From Zancudomyces culisetae (Eukaryota; Kickxellomycota; Harpellomycetes; Harpellales; Legeriomycetaceae): DNA of 26,269 nucleotides. Where the stretch lies: contig LSSK01001320.1 of NCBI GenBank assembly GCA_001969505.1, positions 1-26,269 on the forward strand. The letters are read 5' to 3'. Positions 1-9,429 of this stretch are shown in pieces. A program made the translations under genes and the position numbers. How positions within the stretch are numbered: position 1 is the stretch's first letter; each line of letters begins with the position of its first letter. The notes below the pieces were generated by a model that worked only from the letters and a program-made list of their open reading frames with translations, was not told the origin of the DNA and ran no database searches.

Positions 1-537
1 GGGGTAGAAATTCCAAAAATTAAAATATTCGATGAACTTTAAAGCAAATGCACTTTTCACCAAAAAAGAGGTTTCTTCGCCTAATAAAGACCCAACTAGT
101 TTTTTTTTAAAAAATCAGTGTGGGACTTTGCATAGAATTTCAATTATACTGATGGCCGATATTTCTTGCATTTTAGTATAATTGCGGCTCCAAGTTGTTT
201 TTTTAGTCTACTCATTTATTTGGTATACTTACTGATTCGTCGGCATCAAAGGATATACGTAGCCACTAAATGATGCTAGCTTGTACTTTGGTATGCGACG
301 GGTGATGGAAGTTGTGCTAAGGCTTATTTCACTTTTAAAATAAATGGCTACCTATGTCCCTTTTTTTTCTTTCCGGCAGGGCTGTGGTTTTTGAAGAAAA
401 CGATTGTGCAAATACCTATTACCAAATTGGCTTCGTTTTACAATGGTGGTTTTCTTTCCAAAAACATGTGACTGTATGTTAAAAGTGAAACATTCTGCTC
501 TATGCGACTTTAATGTTGGTAAGGTGATGTAAATCAT

Positions 538-671
538 TAGCTGAAACCCGTCTTTTTACTATTTTTTTTTGGTTGATCCGCTCGCAGATCGTCAAGATAT
601 TGTATTAACTTGAATGATAACATCCTGACTTTATCAAGTTGCACTAAGGAGCTCAATAACTCTGTTATGGG
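538..671 (-). mobile_element. Possible reverse-transcriptase relic (YLDD motif)
   Basis: A 44-codon minus-strand frame, bounded by a stop codon at each end and lacking an ATG at its head, contains ITELLSSL followed about 15 residues later by KLIQYLDDL. A (Y/F)xDD box preceded by a short helix-like stretch ending in hydrophobic residues is the signature of reverse-transcriptase motif C. The wording is closest in my memory to DIRS-like or other tyrosine-recombinase retroelements, where TKLL...YLDDLLI is common. Only this block is visible. Neighbouring frames show no other RT motif that I could confirm. The call rests on one short motif and could be chance. Confidence 0.3.
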
Positions 672-2233
672 CTAGAATTTTTTAATTGGCTAAACTAAAG
701 TAAGGATCAACAAAAGACAGTGAATATCACTACCTTTACTGATATTACAGTGTATATCAAGGGCCCTTATGAAAAACTCATTTCTTTTTAAAAAACTCTA
801 ATATCAAGCATTGACTGGTTGTGTGATTGGTAAAAAAACAGAAACCCCATATTTTATTTAGATGAGATTAGATATATACTGTTCTTTTTATGAATATCCT
901 GAATTAATACTAGAAGATTGAACACGCTATTCTCCCTAAATAGAAAATAGTGGATAGTTCAGCAATAGTCAATGTCAATGATTTGGTAAAAGTTTAGATG
1001 GTTTGTTTTTATAACAAAACCTATGAAATTAATCGTCATCAGTGTTTTATGGTGTTAGGATTACTACTTTTTATATGTGGTAAATCAAGATATATAAATC
1101 TTCATATATTTTTCTTGAGAAAGACGAGAAATTCGAGTTAAATTAAATAAGAATATATTTGACACGTTTGCAAAATGAGGATCCCCTTATTATATCGGGT
1201 CAAGGATGTCATAATAATTAGTCACCGATGAATATTATGGGAAAAACAGTAATCATGCAAAAAGGGAGCTCTAATATAAAGTCTTTTAGCATAAAAAGTA
1301 CCAGGGACTCAACTTCGAGTGTTGCGCATGACTTTTTACCCATATTGCGTACGTTCATTCATATTCACAGCCAAAATACACGCATAACAAAGATACATAC
1401 ACCATTTATTCCCTCCCCCCCCTTACTGTTTTGTATATTCATTACAAGCTGACGTGTACTTTATATGGTCCTACTCAAAGTAATACATTAGAAAATTTAA
1501 ATAGCTTTTTTTGAGTTTTGTTTGAATCCAGGTTGATGGTATGAACATTTTTGGTTTATACCAAATTATTTTCGAGTCCAGAACAGAGACATTTTCATCA
1601 CTCGTCCTTTTTACAGTCATTTCCTTAACATTGGTGTTCAAATGATATATATTGGTAAAAAACATGGGCTAAAACATGGCTAAAGCCCAGCGTATTAAAA
1701 CAGTGCGAAATATCGTTATTGTGGATGCAGTGGCGAATATACTAAGCTTTCCCTTTCTTTTTTTCAATTTTTTGCCTTGTAAAAAAGGAGAAAACCAACA
1801 TATGATGCGGAGAGTGGTTTGGATGTGCTGAATTGAAATGGAGTTAGTTCTTGAATGTCTCTTCTAGCCTGTTTTCAAGGAAATCCTTCCTATTAACCAA
1901 CCAGGGACTGGTTTTTTCTCATTTCTGTAACAATATACGGACCAATCAGATCCAAAATTTTGGATATTGGTAGCCTCAGTTTATCAGCAGTTCTTGTTTT
2001 TTTATTTCTGTTTAATTCAAAGTTTTGTTACAACTGCTGTAGATCATCAACACACAAAGGATTATTTTTAGATGAAACTAGTTAAATTAATTGATACACC
2101 ATTTTATTAGTAAGCGGGGCTTATTAAACTTGAATAAAGTCATTACTCAGAGTTATTGTTTATCTGTATTTAATATGGTACTTGATTCTTAGGTACATTT
2201 GTTGAAAAGGGTACCAGAGTATTTATTTTAAAT

Positions 2234-2292
2234 TACTCTAAAATGTACTATAAAATGTACCATAAATGTGCTATAAAATATACTATAAAATA
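2234..2292. repeat. 12-bp tandem repeat, five copies
   Basis: Five adjoining copies of a unit close to TACTATAAAATG occupy 2234-2245, 2246-2257, 2258-2268 (one base short), 2269-2280 and 2281-2292, differing by one or two bases each. The array lies inside the span of the integrase relic, so it probably grew after the element decayed. Confidence 0.8.
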
Positions 2293-2310
2293 TACTGGTA
2301 ATTGTAATGC

Positions 2311-2349
2311 GTGTATGTGTATGTGTATGTGAATGTGTGTATGGTATGT
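2311..2349. repeat. GTGTAT-type microsatellite
   Basis: An imperfect run of GTGTAT and GTGAAT units, T/G-rich on the + strand, starting 18 bases after the 12-bp array. Confidence 0.75.
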
Positions 2350-4378
2350 TTAGGACCGCTTCCTAGTGGATATATATGCAAGCAAATGAAGGGATGAGTG
2401 AGTGGATGAATATATATATCTTTGTGATCCGTGTCAAAGACGCTTGAAATACTTTAATTTCTGTAAATTTGTAATAATGATTTTTATATTAAAGAGCTTG
2501 AACATTTGTAAATTAGCTAACGACAAACAAGTTGGGTTCTATAAAGGAGTTTTATTAAAGGAACATTAAAAAATAAACCACTATGAGGCTTTGTTTATAA
2601 GCTATACCAGTGTTTGTAAACAATAGTTTAGCAATAACCCTAAGACTACGCTTTGCTTTAGTGTTATATCTATAACTCGATTTCAAAGACAAAACAACTT
2701 TAACAAATTTGCAATTTCAATGGGTGGTACAAGATGGTGGTGTTAAGAAATTCTGAGTGAATTAGCACTCGGCTATATTGTCCGATTGTAATCGAGAGTG
2801 AAAGTGAGGCAAAAAAAAAAAATAGGACAAGACAAATTTCTTGCGTTTTTAGAATCTTAAAAGTTTATGAAAAAAGAAAACATTCATTTAAATGCTCGCC
2901 TATCAATACAAAGTTTACTTAACGGTGTTCTAGTCAAAATACCAACCAACTTGGTTTGCAAAGTGATTTTTTCCGCAAAATTGAAAAACTAATGCGCTGA
3001 ATCTGGTAAATTATTACGTAGATTTTGGTAACACAAGCTACTAGAGCAAATTTTGTAATCTCGGAGAATTTGCCTGCCTCAAGCCAATTAGTAGTTGTTA
3101 ATGGGATGGCACCCAAATAACCAATTTGCCAATCTTGCAGCTTTATAGGCAGGCTATTTCTTTTTTTTTTTCACATTTTGCCCTAGGTGGAATATGTTGG
3201 AAGGGAGAGGGGAATAGTCAAGGTCTATTAGGCTAATTAATGCAGGAAAAAAATTTTTTTTTTGCGTGGAATAGCTGAAAAAAAACGCAATATTACGGTT
3301 TTAGGAACAAAAAAGAAATCAGTGGTTAAATCGATATATTGAATATTTTCACCTTGGTAAAATGATAAACCCAATATTCAAATAATGTTTCGTTGAAAAA
3401 AAAAATGATGAACAGATTTAAGTAATTCATAGGTTGTGAGCTTTGTTGAAACATTAAAAAAAATTAAAGATATACATGTAATTAAAGGTTATTCTAAAAC
3501 TAGAAAAATAGTGAAATTAAAAACATGACAAAGCTTGCTGAAAGCAACAACTAAGCTTGTAGTTAAATTAGGTAAATTCCGCCGGAAAATGAGAAATAAA
3601 GGAGAGAATAGGTTAGTTTATAACACCTTATTAGATGAAATGTGAATAACTATTGAAAAGCAGAAATCACAAAGTTTTTAGCGATAATCGTATACCGTCC
3701 ATTTGATCATTTCATTGAAGGTTGTAAAGAAGACAGGTTATTAGCTCAAAGAAATTTCTTTGCATGTTTGTTTCTTTACAGTGGTGGTTCTTAGAGGAGA
3801 TAGGTTATGGGTGGGTGGGGTGGAAACTTGAAAGGAAATCTTTTATCCATTTCAAATGTGTGATGTAAAATACCACATCAAATTATGCCGTTTTTGTAAA
3901 TAAAAAAAGGTGGGCTAAAATAAATGGGTAACTAAATTTTAATTACTTGTAAGTGGGCTGTATTACATCAGAGCGCTGTTTTTACTTTTTTTTTATACCT
4001 TCTTTACTCTCTTAGCCATAGTTTCTAGTTTGGACTTATTTATATTCCTAGAAATTCCACAAAGGAAGAGCAAAATAAAATTTTTATTTAAATGTTCTTG
4101 AATACTCAGTAGACCTGAAACGCTCCTATATAGTTGTATGTGTTAGGATACATTTTAGTTCAATATTGATTAGTTTTATGTGATACTTGCTCTGTCGTTA
4201 CGAACATATCACGCTAAAGCTCGAGAGGTTGAAATTTTATAATTCCAGTTAAAGTAGAAGGTAAGACGCACTGCTGTATAAATGGTTGTACTTTGTGCAT
4301 AAAAAAAGGGTTAAACCTGCCATCTGCCCGAGGTCTTTATACCGCACGATGTTGTATCTCTAGTGCTTTGTCGTTTTC

Positions 4379-4390
4379 TTTCTCGAGAAA
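4379..4390. promoter_or_regulatory. 12-bp palindrome upstream of the cyclin gene
   Basis: TTTCTCGAGAAA is a perfect palindrome about 300 bases upstream of the proposed cyclin start and about 27 bases before a TATATAA element. It could be a dimer-binding site. I know of no factor that matches it with certainty, and one 12-bp palindrome in this much AT-rich DNA may be chance. Confidence 0.2.
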
Positions 4391-4688
4391 AGACAAGAAA
4401 ATAGGATGTCAATAGCTATATAAGTCGATGTGTTGTTGAATTTTTGCCTAACGAACCCTTCTCTTTTTTTTTTTACTTTTTTGAGAGAAGGGAGGAGAGG
4501 GAGCTTTTATATAACCGAACGATAATGTCTGAATGTTCTGGCAAACACTGCGACCTAGATATTTGTTGCAGTCACCAACGTGTCGATTGCTTTAAACTCT
4601 TATAACGTTAACAAGTAACTAAAAATATATACGTACTGTAAAATAGATAAAAAATAGAACTCTTGCTGAAAGTTAAATATATTAACTC

Positions 4689-6599
4689 ATGACCTTCAGA
4701 AAAATACTGGTAAGTTTTTGCGTTGAATATTTATCTTTGTTTTGATATCACACAAGTAAATGGGTGAAGGGTTTCTAATAAGGTAACTTAAATATAACAT
4801 AACAGACTCGTGCAAGGATAGCGACAAGAGCATTCAGTAACAAGTCATGTAACAAGGGACAATTAACACAGAGTAATGAGAACGAACCACTAGAGAGTGT
4901 AGCTGGGCTTGGCAACTTGAAATCCAACCTCGTTAAAGCCACAAAAAGAAAATTTTGTAATATAGAGTCAGAGGATGACAAAAAACAGAAAAAAATATCG
5001 CGGCGTCCACCGCTAAAGAAGAAAAACAGCAGTAGAATTTCAGTATATAGAGACGAATCCGAAGCAACCGAAGATTCTAGTACGGACGTTGCCGGAAAAA
5101 ATATTCCAGTTGACGGTGGTAAAGAAGCTGAAATAGTAGAGAATCTTTCTGAAAAGATTAATAAAGTATCAAAGCAGAAAGCACAAGCACATAGTGAAAG
5201 AATTTTGGCTCCGCTGCAAGATCTGCATCATAGAAAACAGAATAATAATAACTCTAAAGAATGTAAAGAGATTCCATACAAAGATGCTACGAGATCTTTT
5301 TCAAGCAAAATGACATGTGTCTTGGATAACGAAACAAGTAATACAGATCTTGGAATTAAAAGCACAGTATCGCTTCCTAGTAGTTGTGAAATAGATGAAA
5401 CCATCAGGGATATAGCACCAGAGCATTCAGAACTATTTACCCAGCACACAGTCGTTGACTTTGTTTCTGGCCAAGGTATCTGTAAATCTGATTCTAGAAA
5501 CAGCGTCAGTACAGTGCTTGGAACACTCTCTGAAGAAAACGCTATCATGAGCGCGTATGTAAAAGGTGTAAATGGGATATGTGCAAAAAACGCTGGTAAC
5601 GACGCACAAACTCTAAAACCTTGCGTATCACAGGCATCAGTCGTTTCAACCACTACTGCTATTGAATCTGTTGACGCATACGAAACACTTGAAATTAATT
5701 TGGAGACTATTCGACAAGCATCCCTGTCGAAAAGTGAAAAAGATCTGTTGGCTAGAGAATGTCGCGCACAGGAATGGGATGATCTTGATGCTGAGGATAA
5801 AGATGATCCGCTGATGGTCAGTGAGTATATTCCAGATATTATGAACTATTTATTTGAGAACGAGGCTCTTACTCAACCCGAAGCCGACTACATAGACAAA
5901 CAAGCAGAAATCACTTGGCAAATGCGGGAGGTTTTAATTAACTGGGTTATCGAGGTTCACCACCAGATGGTGATGTTCCCAGAAACACTGTTTTTGGCGG
6001 TAAACCTAATAGACAGATTTTTATCCAAGCGATTTGTGGCTGCAAACAAACTTCAACTTGTCGGGATTGTAGCGTTACTCATCTCTTCTAAATATGAAGA
6101 AATGTCAACACTTTCCATAAAAGAGTTGGCATATGCAGCAAACAACTCATATTCTGAAAGTGAAATTCTAAGTGCAGAGAGGTTTATGCTGGGTGTTTTG
6201 AACTTTGATTTATCATATTCTGGGCCCATGACATTTCTGCGAAGAGTTTCTAAAGCCGACAACTATGACCTGATAAACCGCACCGTTGCAAAATATTTTT
6301 TAGAAATCAGCATAGTTGACCACAATTTTCTCAAGTTTCCATCCAGCTTAATTTCTGCATGCTCAATCTACCTGGCCCGCAAAATGTTTAAGTCCGGAGA
6401 TTGGAACGCCAACTTGGTTCACTATTCAGGATACTCGGAAGCTGAACTCCAGCCCTGTGCTGATGCTTTTATGGATTTTCTATTGCTTCCTTGTAAAAAC
6501 GATGTTTTGCATAAGAAGTACAGCCACAAGAAATTTTATCGTGCAAGTCTGATTTGTAGAAAGTGGGCTCAAGATCATACCGCACAGAATTCTGATTAA
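4689..6599 (+). CDS. CLB2: G2/mitotic B-type cyclin, two exons
   Basis: Regulatory subunit that activates the Cdc2/Cdc28 kinase for mitosis in the nucleus. The large open frame has no in-frame ATG before its conserved region, so I infer two exons: 4689-4709 (seven codons, MTFRKIL) and 4806-6599, joined across a 96-nt intron (donor GTAAGT at 4710, acceptor AACAG at 4801-4805) in phase 0. An in-frame stop at 4683 precedes the ATG. The product is 604 residues. The first 325 or so are disordered and basic/Ser-rich, as in the family, and may carry degraded destruction boxes (RKIL at 4-7, KRKFCNIES near 54). The pre-box signature EWDDLDAEDKDDPLMVSEY matches fission yeast Cdc13 closely. The cyclin N box (about 350-476) has MREVLINW and LPETLFLAVN-like FPETLFLAVN, and the cyclin C fold (about 477-590) ends with HKKFYRASL. 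The family assignment is secure; paralogue identity is not. Confidence 0.93.
4710..4805 (+). other. Predicted intron in the cyclin gene
   Basis: A 96-nt intron with donor GTAAGT and acceptor AACAG. Other AG sites in the interval (4756, 4782) give an immediate stop or the wrong frame. Translation after the chosen junction gives TRARIATRAFSNK, which resembles the Thr/Arg-rich opening of fission yeast Cdc13. Confidence 0.7.
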
Positions 6600-7318
6600 C
6601 TGGGAAAGTATCAACCCGTTCAGCTATTCGGTGGCCACTTGATCTCTTGTTTTTGAGGCTTCTCACTTTCTTTAACGAGTGTACATTCAGAGGACTAAAC
6701 GACCCCATTCACACCCGCAAGAAATTTGTCATTCATTTTGCTTGATGCAATCAACCCGAATATGGTTATATTTACAGCCAATTCCTATTTTTTTCTGTCA
6801 TACAGTTTTCCTGAACATATTATATCCTCACCGTGGATGTATAAACGCTTTCGTTTTTATTACGCTATATTATAGTACGCATCTTTCACGCCATATTGTA
6901 TTTGTAGATTTAACGCCCTTGAATTATTCAGATATATTTCAATATTTCTTTTACTCTTACCTCCCTTTTGTTCTATAAACGCACGCATTTTGGTAATAAA
7001 CCACCACTTCTCTCTACTAAACCTGGGAACACTTTGATAACAAATTCACAATGGTTTAGCCATGTAAGAGTTGGATAGTTAGTGACAGAAGCAAAAGCGT
7101 TCAAGTAGAACTGTGTTGCATAGTCGCTGTTTGTGCTAAGCACAGCATATCGTGTGTCTAAAATTATATAAACGATACATACTTGTAAACACAGTGGTTA
7201 AATAACTTACAGATGCCTATATTTCCAGAAATCCCCAGTTAACATTTGCTTAAAATTCACCAGTAATGTCAAAATTATTACTAGCAATTTTATTTTTTAA
7301 AAGCAAAATTTTTCAGTT
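6600..7318. other. 3' flank of cyclin gene, no further gene seen
   Basis: AT-rich spacer between the cyclin stop codon and the tRNA gene. AATAAA at about 6995-7000 could be a poly(A) signal for the cyclin transcript. A 99-codon + strand frame at 6679-6978 has no family resemblance and looks like chance in the 3' untranslated region. Confidence 0.6.
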
Positions 7319-7390
7319 GGTCCTATGGTCTAACGGTCATGACATTGGACTTTGAATCCAGTAGCCCGAGTTCGACTCTCGGTAGGACCT
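7319..7390 (+). tRNA. tRNA-Gln(UUG): tRNA-Gln (anticodon UUG)
   Basis: A complete 72-nt cloverleaf without an intron. The acceptor stem GGTCCTA (7319-7325) pairs perfectly with TAGGACC (7383-7389), with discriminator T at 7390. The D arm has GTC/GAC, the anticodon stem TTGGA/TCCAG encloses loop CTTTGAA, and the anticodon TTG is at 7352-7354. The T stem CCGAG/CTCGG closes the TTCGACT loop. The internal promoter fits: box A TGGTCTAACGG at 7326-7336 and box B around GTTCGACTC at 7370-7378. CCA is not encoded, as usual in eukaryotes. The anticodon reads CAA, a codon used heavily in the secreted-protein gene downstream. Confidence 0.97.
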
Positions 7391-7394
7391 CTTC

Positions 7395-7399
7395 TTTTT
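7395..7399 (+). terminator. RNA polymerase III terminator
   Basis: A run of five T residues begins five bases after the tRNA 3' end, the usual Pol III stop. A longer T run at about 7402-7408 gives a backup. Confidence 0.85.
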
Positions 7400-8332
7400 A
7401 ATTTTTTTAACAACTTTTTTAATCCGATTTGTATTGGTTACTGATATTGACATAGCACCAGTATGTGTTGCTTGCCTTTTTCACGTTTAAGCAAGTAAAA
7501 ATAGCTTTTAGTACAAAGGCTGTTAATTTACCAAAAATGGGATAATAGATCACTACCAACGATGAAGCTAGCCCAAAGTAGGCCGAGGTTTTCCCATATA
7601 GTAATTCTCAACGAATTTCAAGTTCATGTTCCTAAACTAAAAGAATATACACATCACCCAATTCTACCAATATTCACAAATTGGGCAAAAATATCCCACA
7701 TTTTTGATCCTATAAAAGAGTGATGTCCGGGAAATTTCCAAGTTTTGCAAAGGCTTTTTTCCTTAAATAACGGAATTTCAGATACCACGTCTTTAGTGAC
7801 TAAAAAAGGGAAATAACAATACTTTTATTCCGATTTCTGATAAATTGTTTTAACGCTGGGAAAAATGATTACAAAAAAAAAGTTAATATATTGTCAGGGA
7901 CCAAAACAATCATTTGTGCTACTTGTAAATGCCACTTTCCCTAATTCTTTAAAATGGAAGGGCTTCCAAAACATTTTTCCCATAGCTTTTTTATTGCTTC
8001 GGATATTACTATTAAAGTAAATCATCGAGTTGTGGGGAGCGAATGTGAAACAATATGCTGACAAAAGGCGTGTCTTTTTGGATAATCCATTTAACGCTTT
8101 TTCTTTTAGTTTTCCATCATAATCTAGAGAATGTCAATTGTTCTATGCAATGGTTTCGAAAGTGCCTTTAGTTAACGAAATATTTTTTGCTAGAAGTTTG
8201 CTGATATACAACAATCGCATAAAATATCATTGAATACCGGATAAAAATGATAGTCATATCACATGGTATGTATTGAGTAAATATAATAGTGAGGCTATTG
8301 TATTACAATCGTTTTGACACAACTACAAGTGA

Positions 8333-8530
8333 ATCCAGGTTGTGGAATTCTTGGACCAGTTTTGTGTTGTATCTTGTTTTATGGACATAATTAGTGTTTT
8401 GTTTTCATTCACAATGTGCATTTTATCTATTATTTACTATTTTTTGTGGATTTTTGAAGTGTGGCCAGTTAGTAGAGACAATGATGCTTCTGGTAAATCA
8501 GTTATTTTTGTTACAGCATTGTGGCTATGA
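8333..8530 (+). mobile_element. Weak integrase-like relic
   Basis: A + strand frame that opens after a stop at 8330-8332 and starts with no ATG contains CFMDIISVLFSF, then IIYYF, then VWPVSRDNDASGKSV. The order (aspartate in a G-x-D-(I/V) context, a hydrophobic strand, then a WPV block followed by D-A-x-x-x-x-V) is like the start of a gypsy integrase core, with the second catalytic Asp replaced by Tyr. It is much less convincing than the relic at 1844-3158, and membrane-like composition could mimic it. Confidence 0.22.
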
Positions 8531-8794
8531 TAGCACCAAAAAAAATAAAAAAGTACAATACAACAAAAAGGATTGAATAAAACCGGGCGTAATGTAATCC
8601 AACTTATTATTCCATATCGTTAATACTTGAATTTGTGTTTATTGCTGTTTCATTATACTTGTAAAAACAAGTAGAGTGCTACCCGGTTTATGGCTTATGT
8701 ATTGCTTAAACAAAAGAAAAAAACAATATACAAGACACAATACGTATATCCATTACATTCTCTAAACTAACAAAAACATGGTTGTGTTTGTTAC

Positions 8795-8814
8795 AACAAG
8801 AACTATTTCTTGTT
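8795..8814. promoter_or_regulatory. Inverted repeat upstream of secreted-protein gene
   Basis: AACAAGAA and TTCTTGTT form a perfect 8-bp inverted repeat separated by CTAT. It lies about 93 bases before the TATA box, a plausible place for an activator dimer site. No known factor is assigned. Confidence 0.3.
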
Positions 8815-8907
8815 TTGCTTTTGCGGATATATCCCTAAAGTATACTTTTTATTTATCTTGGGTGTATGCCAGCATTTATATTATGGATATCATAGATTGA
8901 AAACTAG

Positions 8908-8913
8908 TATAAA
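8908..8913 (+). promoter_or_regulatory. TATA box of secreted-protein gene
   Basis: TATAAA in the context AGTATAAATACG, 115 bases before the ATG. Allowing about 30 bases to the transcription start leaves a leader of roughly 85 bases, rich in CAA/ACA and without an upstream ATG. A clear TATA box fits a regulated, possibly strongly expressed gene. Confidence 0.6.
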
Positions 8914-9027
8914 TACGTGTACAAAATCTCCAGAGTTAGACAAATACACAACATCTCACAAACATTTTCTTGCTTAGAAACAGCAGCATCAACATTTAAA
9001 AGACTTCGTAACACAAAAGTAAAAGCA

Positions 9028-9429
9028 ATGTTTAAACTATCAAAGGTTTTAGCAGTAGCAGCAATCTCTGCCATAGCAAATCTCAGTTCAGTTGTAGTAA
9101 TGGCTGGCGATGCCGATTACAATCAACCAGCACAACCCTATCAACAAAACGACTATGACTCAAATGGTGGCGATTCCGGATATGATGCCAATCAAAACTA
9201 TGATCAGCAAAACGGATACGTCCAGAACGACAATGGGTATGACCAAAACAGCTATCAAAATGGAGGCAAATGTTACGGCGACAAATACAAATGCATTGGA
9301 CAAAACAACCCTGGATACCTCCAATGTGACCACGGCACATTCATCTTGAGACAATGTGGCCCTGGAACAGTTTGTGTTCAAAATGGAAGAGATAGCATTT
9401 ATTGTGGATACCCACAGAAGTTATACTAA
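9028..9429 (+). CDS. Small secreted CBM19-like chitin-binding protein
   Basis: A 133-residue protein. I chose the ATG at 9028 because it begins a standard signal peptide: MFKLSK, then a hydrophobic core (VLAVAAISAIANLSSVVV), with likely cleavage near the alanine of VMAGD. The frame runs 111 bases further upstream only through non-ATG codons. Residues about 30-82 are a linker rich in Asn, Gln, Tyr, Asp and Gly with loose YDxN/YQxN repeats. Residues 83-131 hold six cysteines in the order C-x6-C, then QCDHG, RQCGPGTVC and YCGY. This pattern is that of carbohydrate-binding module family 19, known from the C-terminus of yeast chitinase Cts1. There is no catalytic domain, so it should bind chitin or act as a wall or secreted lectin-like protein rather than cut it. 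No GPI signal is seen at the C-terminus. CBM19 assignment is from the cysteine motif alone. Confidence 0.82.
   Translation: MFKLSKVLAVAAISAIANLSSVVVMAGDADYNQPAQPYQQNDYDSNGGDSGYDANQNYDQQNGYVQNDNGYDQNSYQNGGKCYGDKYKCIGQNNPGYLQCDHGTFILRQCGPGTVCVQNGRDSIYCGYPQKLY

Larger units (their letters stand above)
1844..3158 (-). mobile_element. Decayed Ty3/gypsy-type integrase relic
   Basis: Read on the minus strand, 3158 to about 2977 gives an open frame with WQIGYLGAIPLTTTNWLEA, then GKFSEIT. This matches the opening of the retroviral-type integrase core, usually W-x-(I/M)-D-x-x-G-P-(I/L)-P-x-T, about 20 residues, then a second aspartate before the (K/N)WxEA block. Here the first catalytic Asp is Gly and the segment carrying the second Asp is deleted. 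A frameshift near 2980 leads into a second frame, with stops, reading NHFANQVGWYFD and then NTVK, like the DRGxEFxNxxxxYF..NTVKH part of the core. Near 1985-1865, LIGPYIVTEMRKN resembles the end of the integrase C-terminal domain (W/IGPYxVxE), followed after one more frameshift by NRKDFLE and a stop at 1844-1846. The stretch between is too eroded to read. This is a dead remnant. Confidence 0.68.
1..4688. other. Gene-poor AT-rich region with retroelement remnants
   Basis: No intact gene could be supported across this stretch. Open frames are all under about 75 codons and most begin with non-ATG codons. What can be seen: a decayed Ty3/gypsy-type integrase on the minus strand (about 1844-3158), a short minus-strand frame with a reverse-transcriptase-like YLDD motif (538-671), a 12-bp tandem repeat (2234-2292), a GTGTAT-type microsatellite (2311-2349), and many A or T runs. 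I could not delimit long terminal repeats by eye. The last 300 bases are presumably the cyclin promoter; they hold TATATAA at 4417-4423, TTATATAA at 4507-4514 and a 12-bp palindrome at 4379-4390. Confidence 0.7.
7391..8907. other. Intergenic stretch, no intact gene
   Basis: AT-rich DNA between the tRNA and the secreted-protein promoter. The only possible coding trace is a weak integrase-like relic at 8333-8530. I see no snRNA, snoRNA or rRNA signature. Confidence 0.6.

Noticed and set aside
1471-1740. Minus-strand frame with RWALAM, suggestive of an RNase H end (RWAL...)
   Set aside because: Only five residues match, a stop follows at once, and the order relative to the integrase relic is wrong for the same element.
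1896-1915. AACCAG-GGA-CTGGTT hairpin
   Set aside because: A six-pair hairpin inside the eroded integrase relic with no context to give it a role.
4917-4919. TTG as start codon of the cyclin
   Set aside because: The frame stays open upstream to 4803 and a 21-nt ATG exon with a consensus donor joins it in frame, which is far more likely than a TTG start in a fungal nuclear gene.
6679-6978. 99-codon + strand frame after the cyclin
   Set aside because: His/Tyr/Phe-rich composition typical of translated AT-rich 3' untranslated DNA, with no family resemblance.
8917-9027. 37-codon extension of the secreted protein from a GTG at 8917
   Set aside because: It would put a polar segment before the signal peptide and start nine bases past the TATAAA box, inside the region that should not be transcribed.
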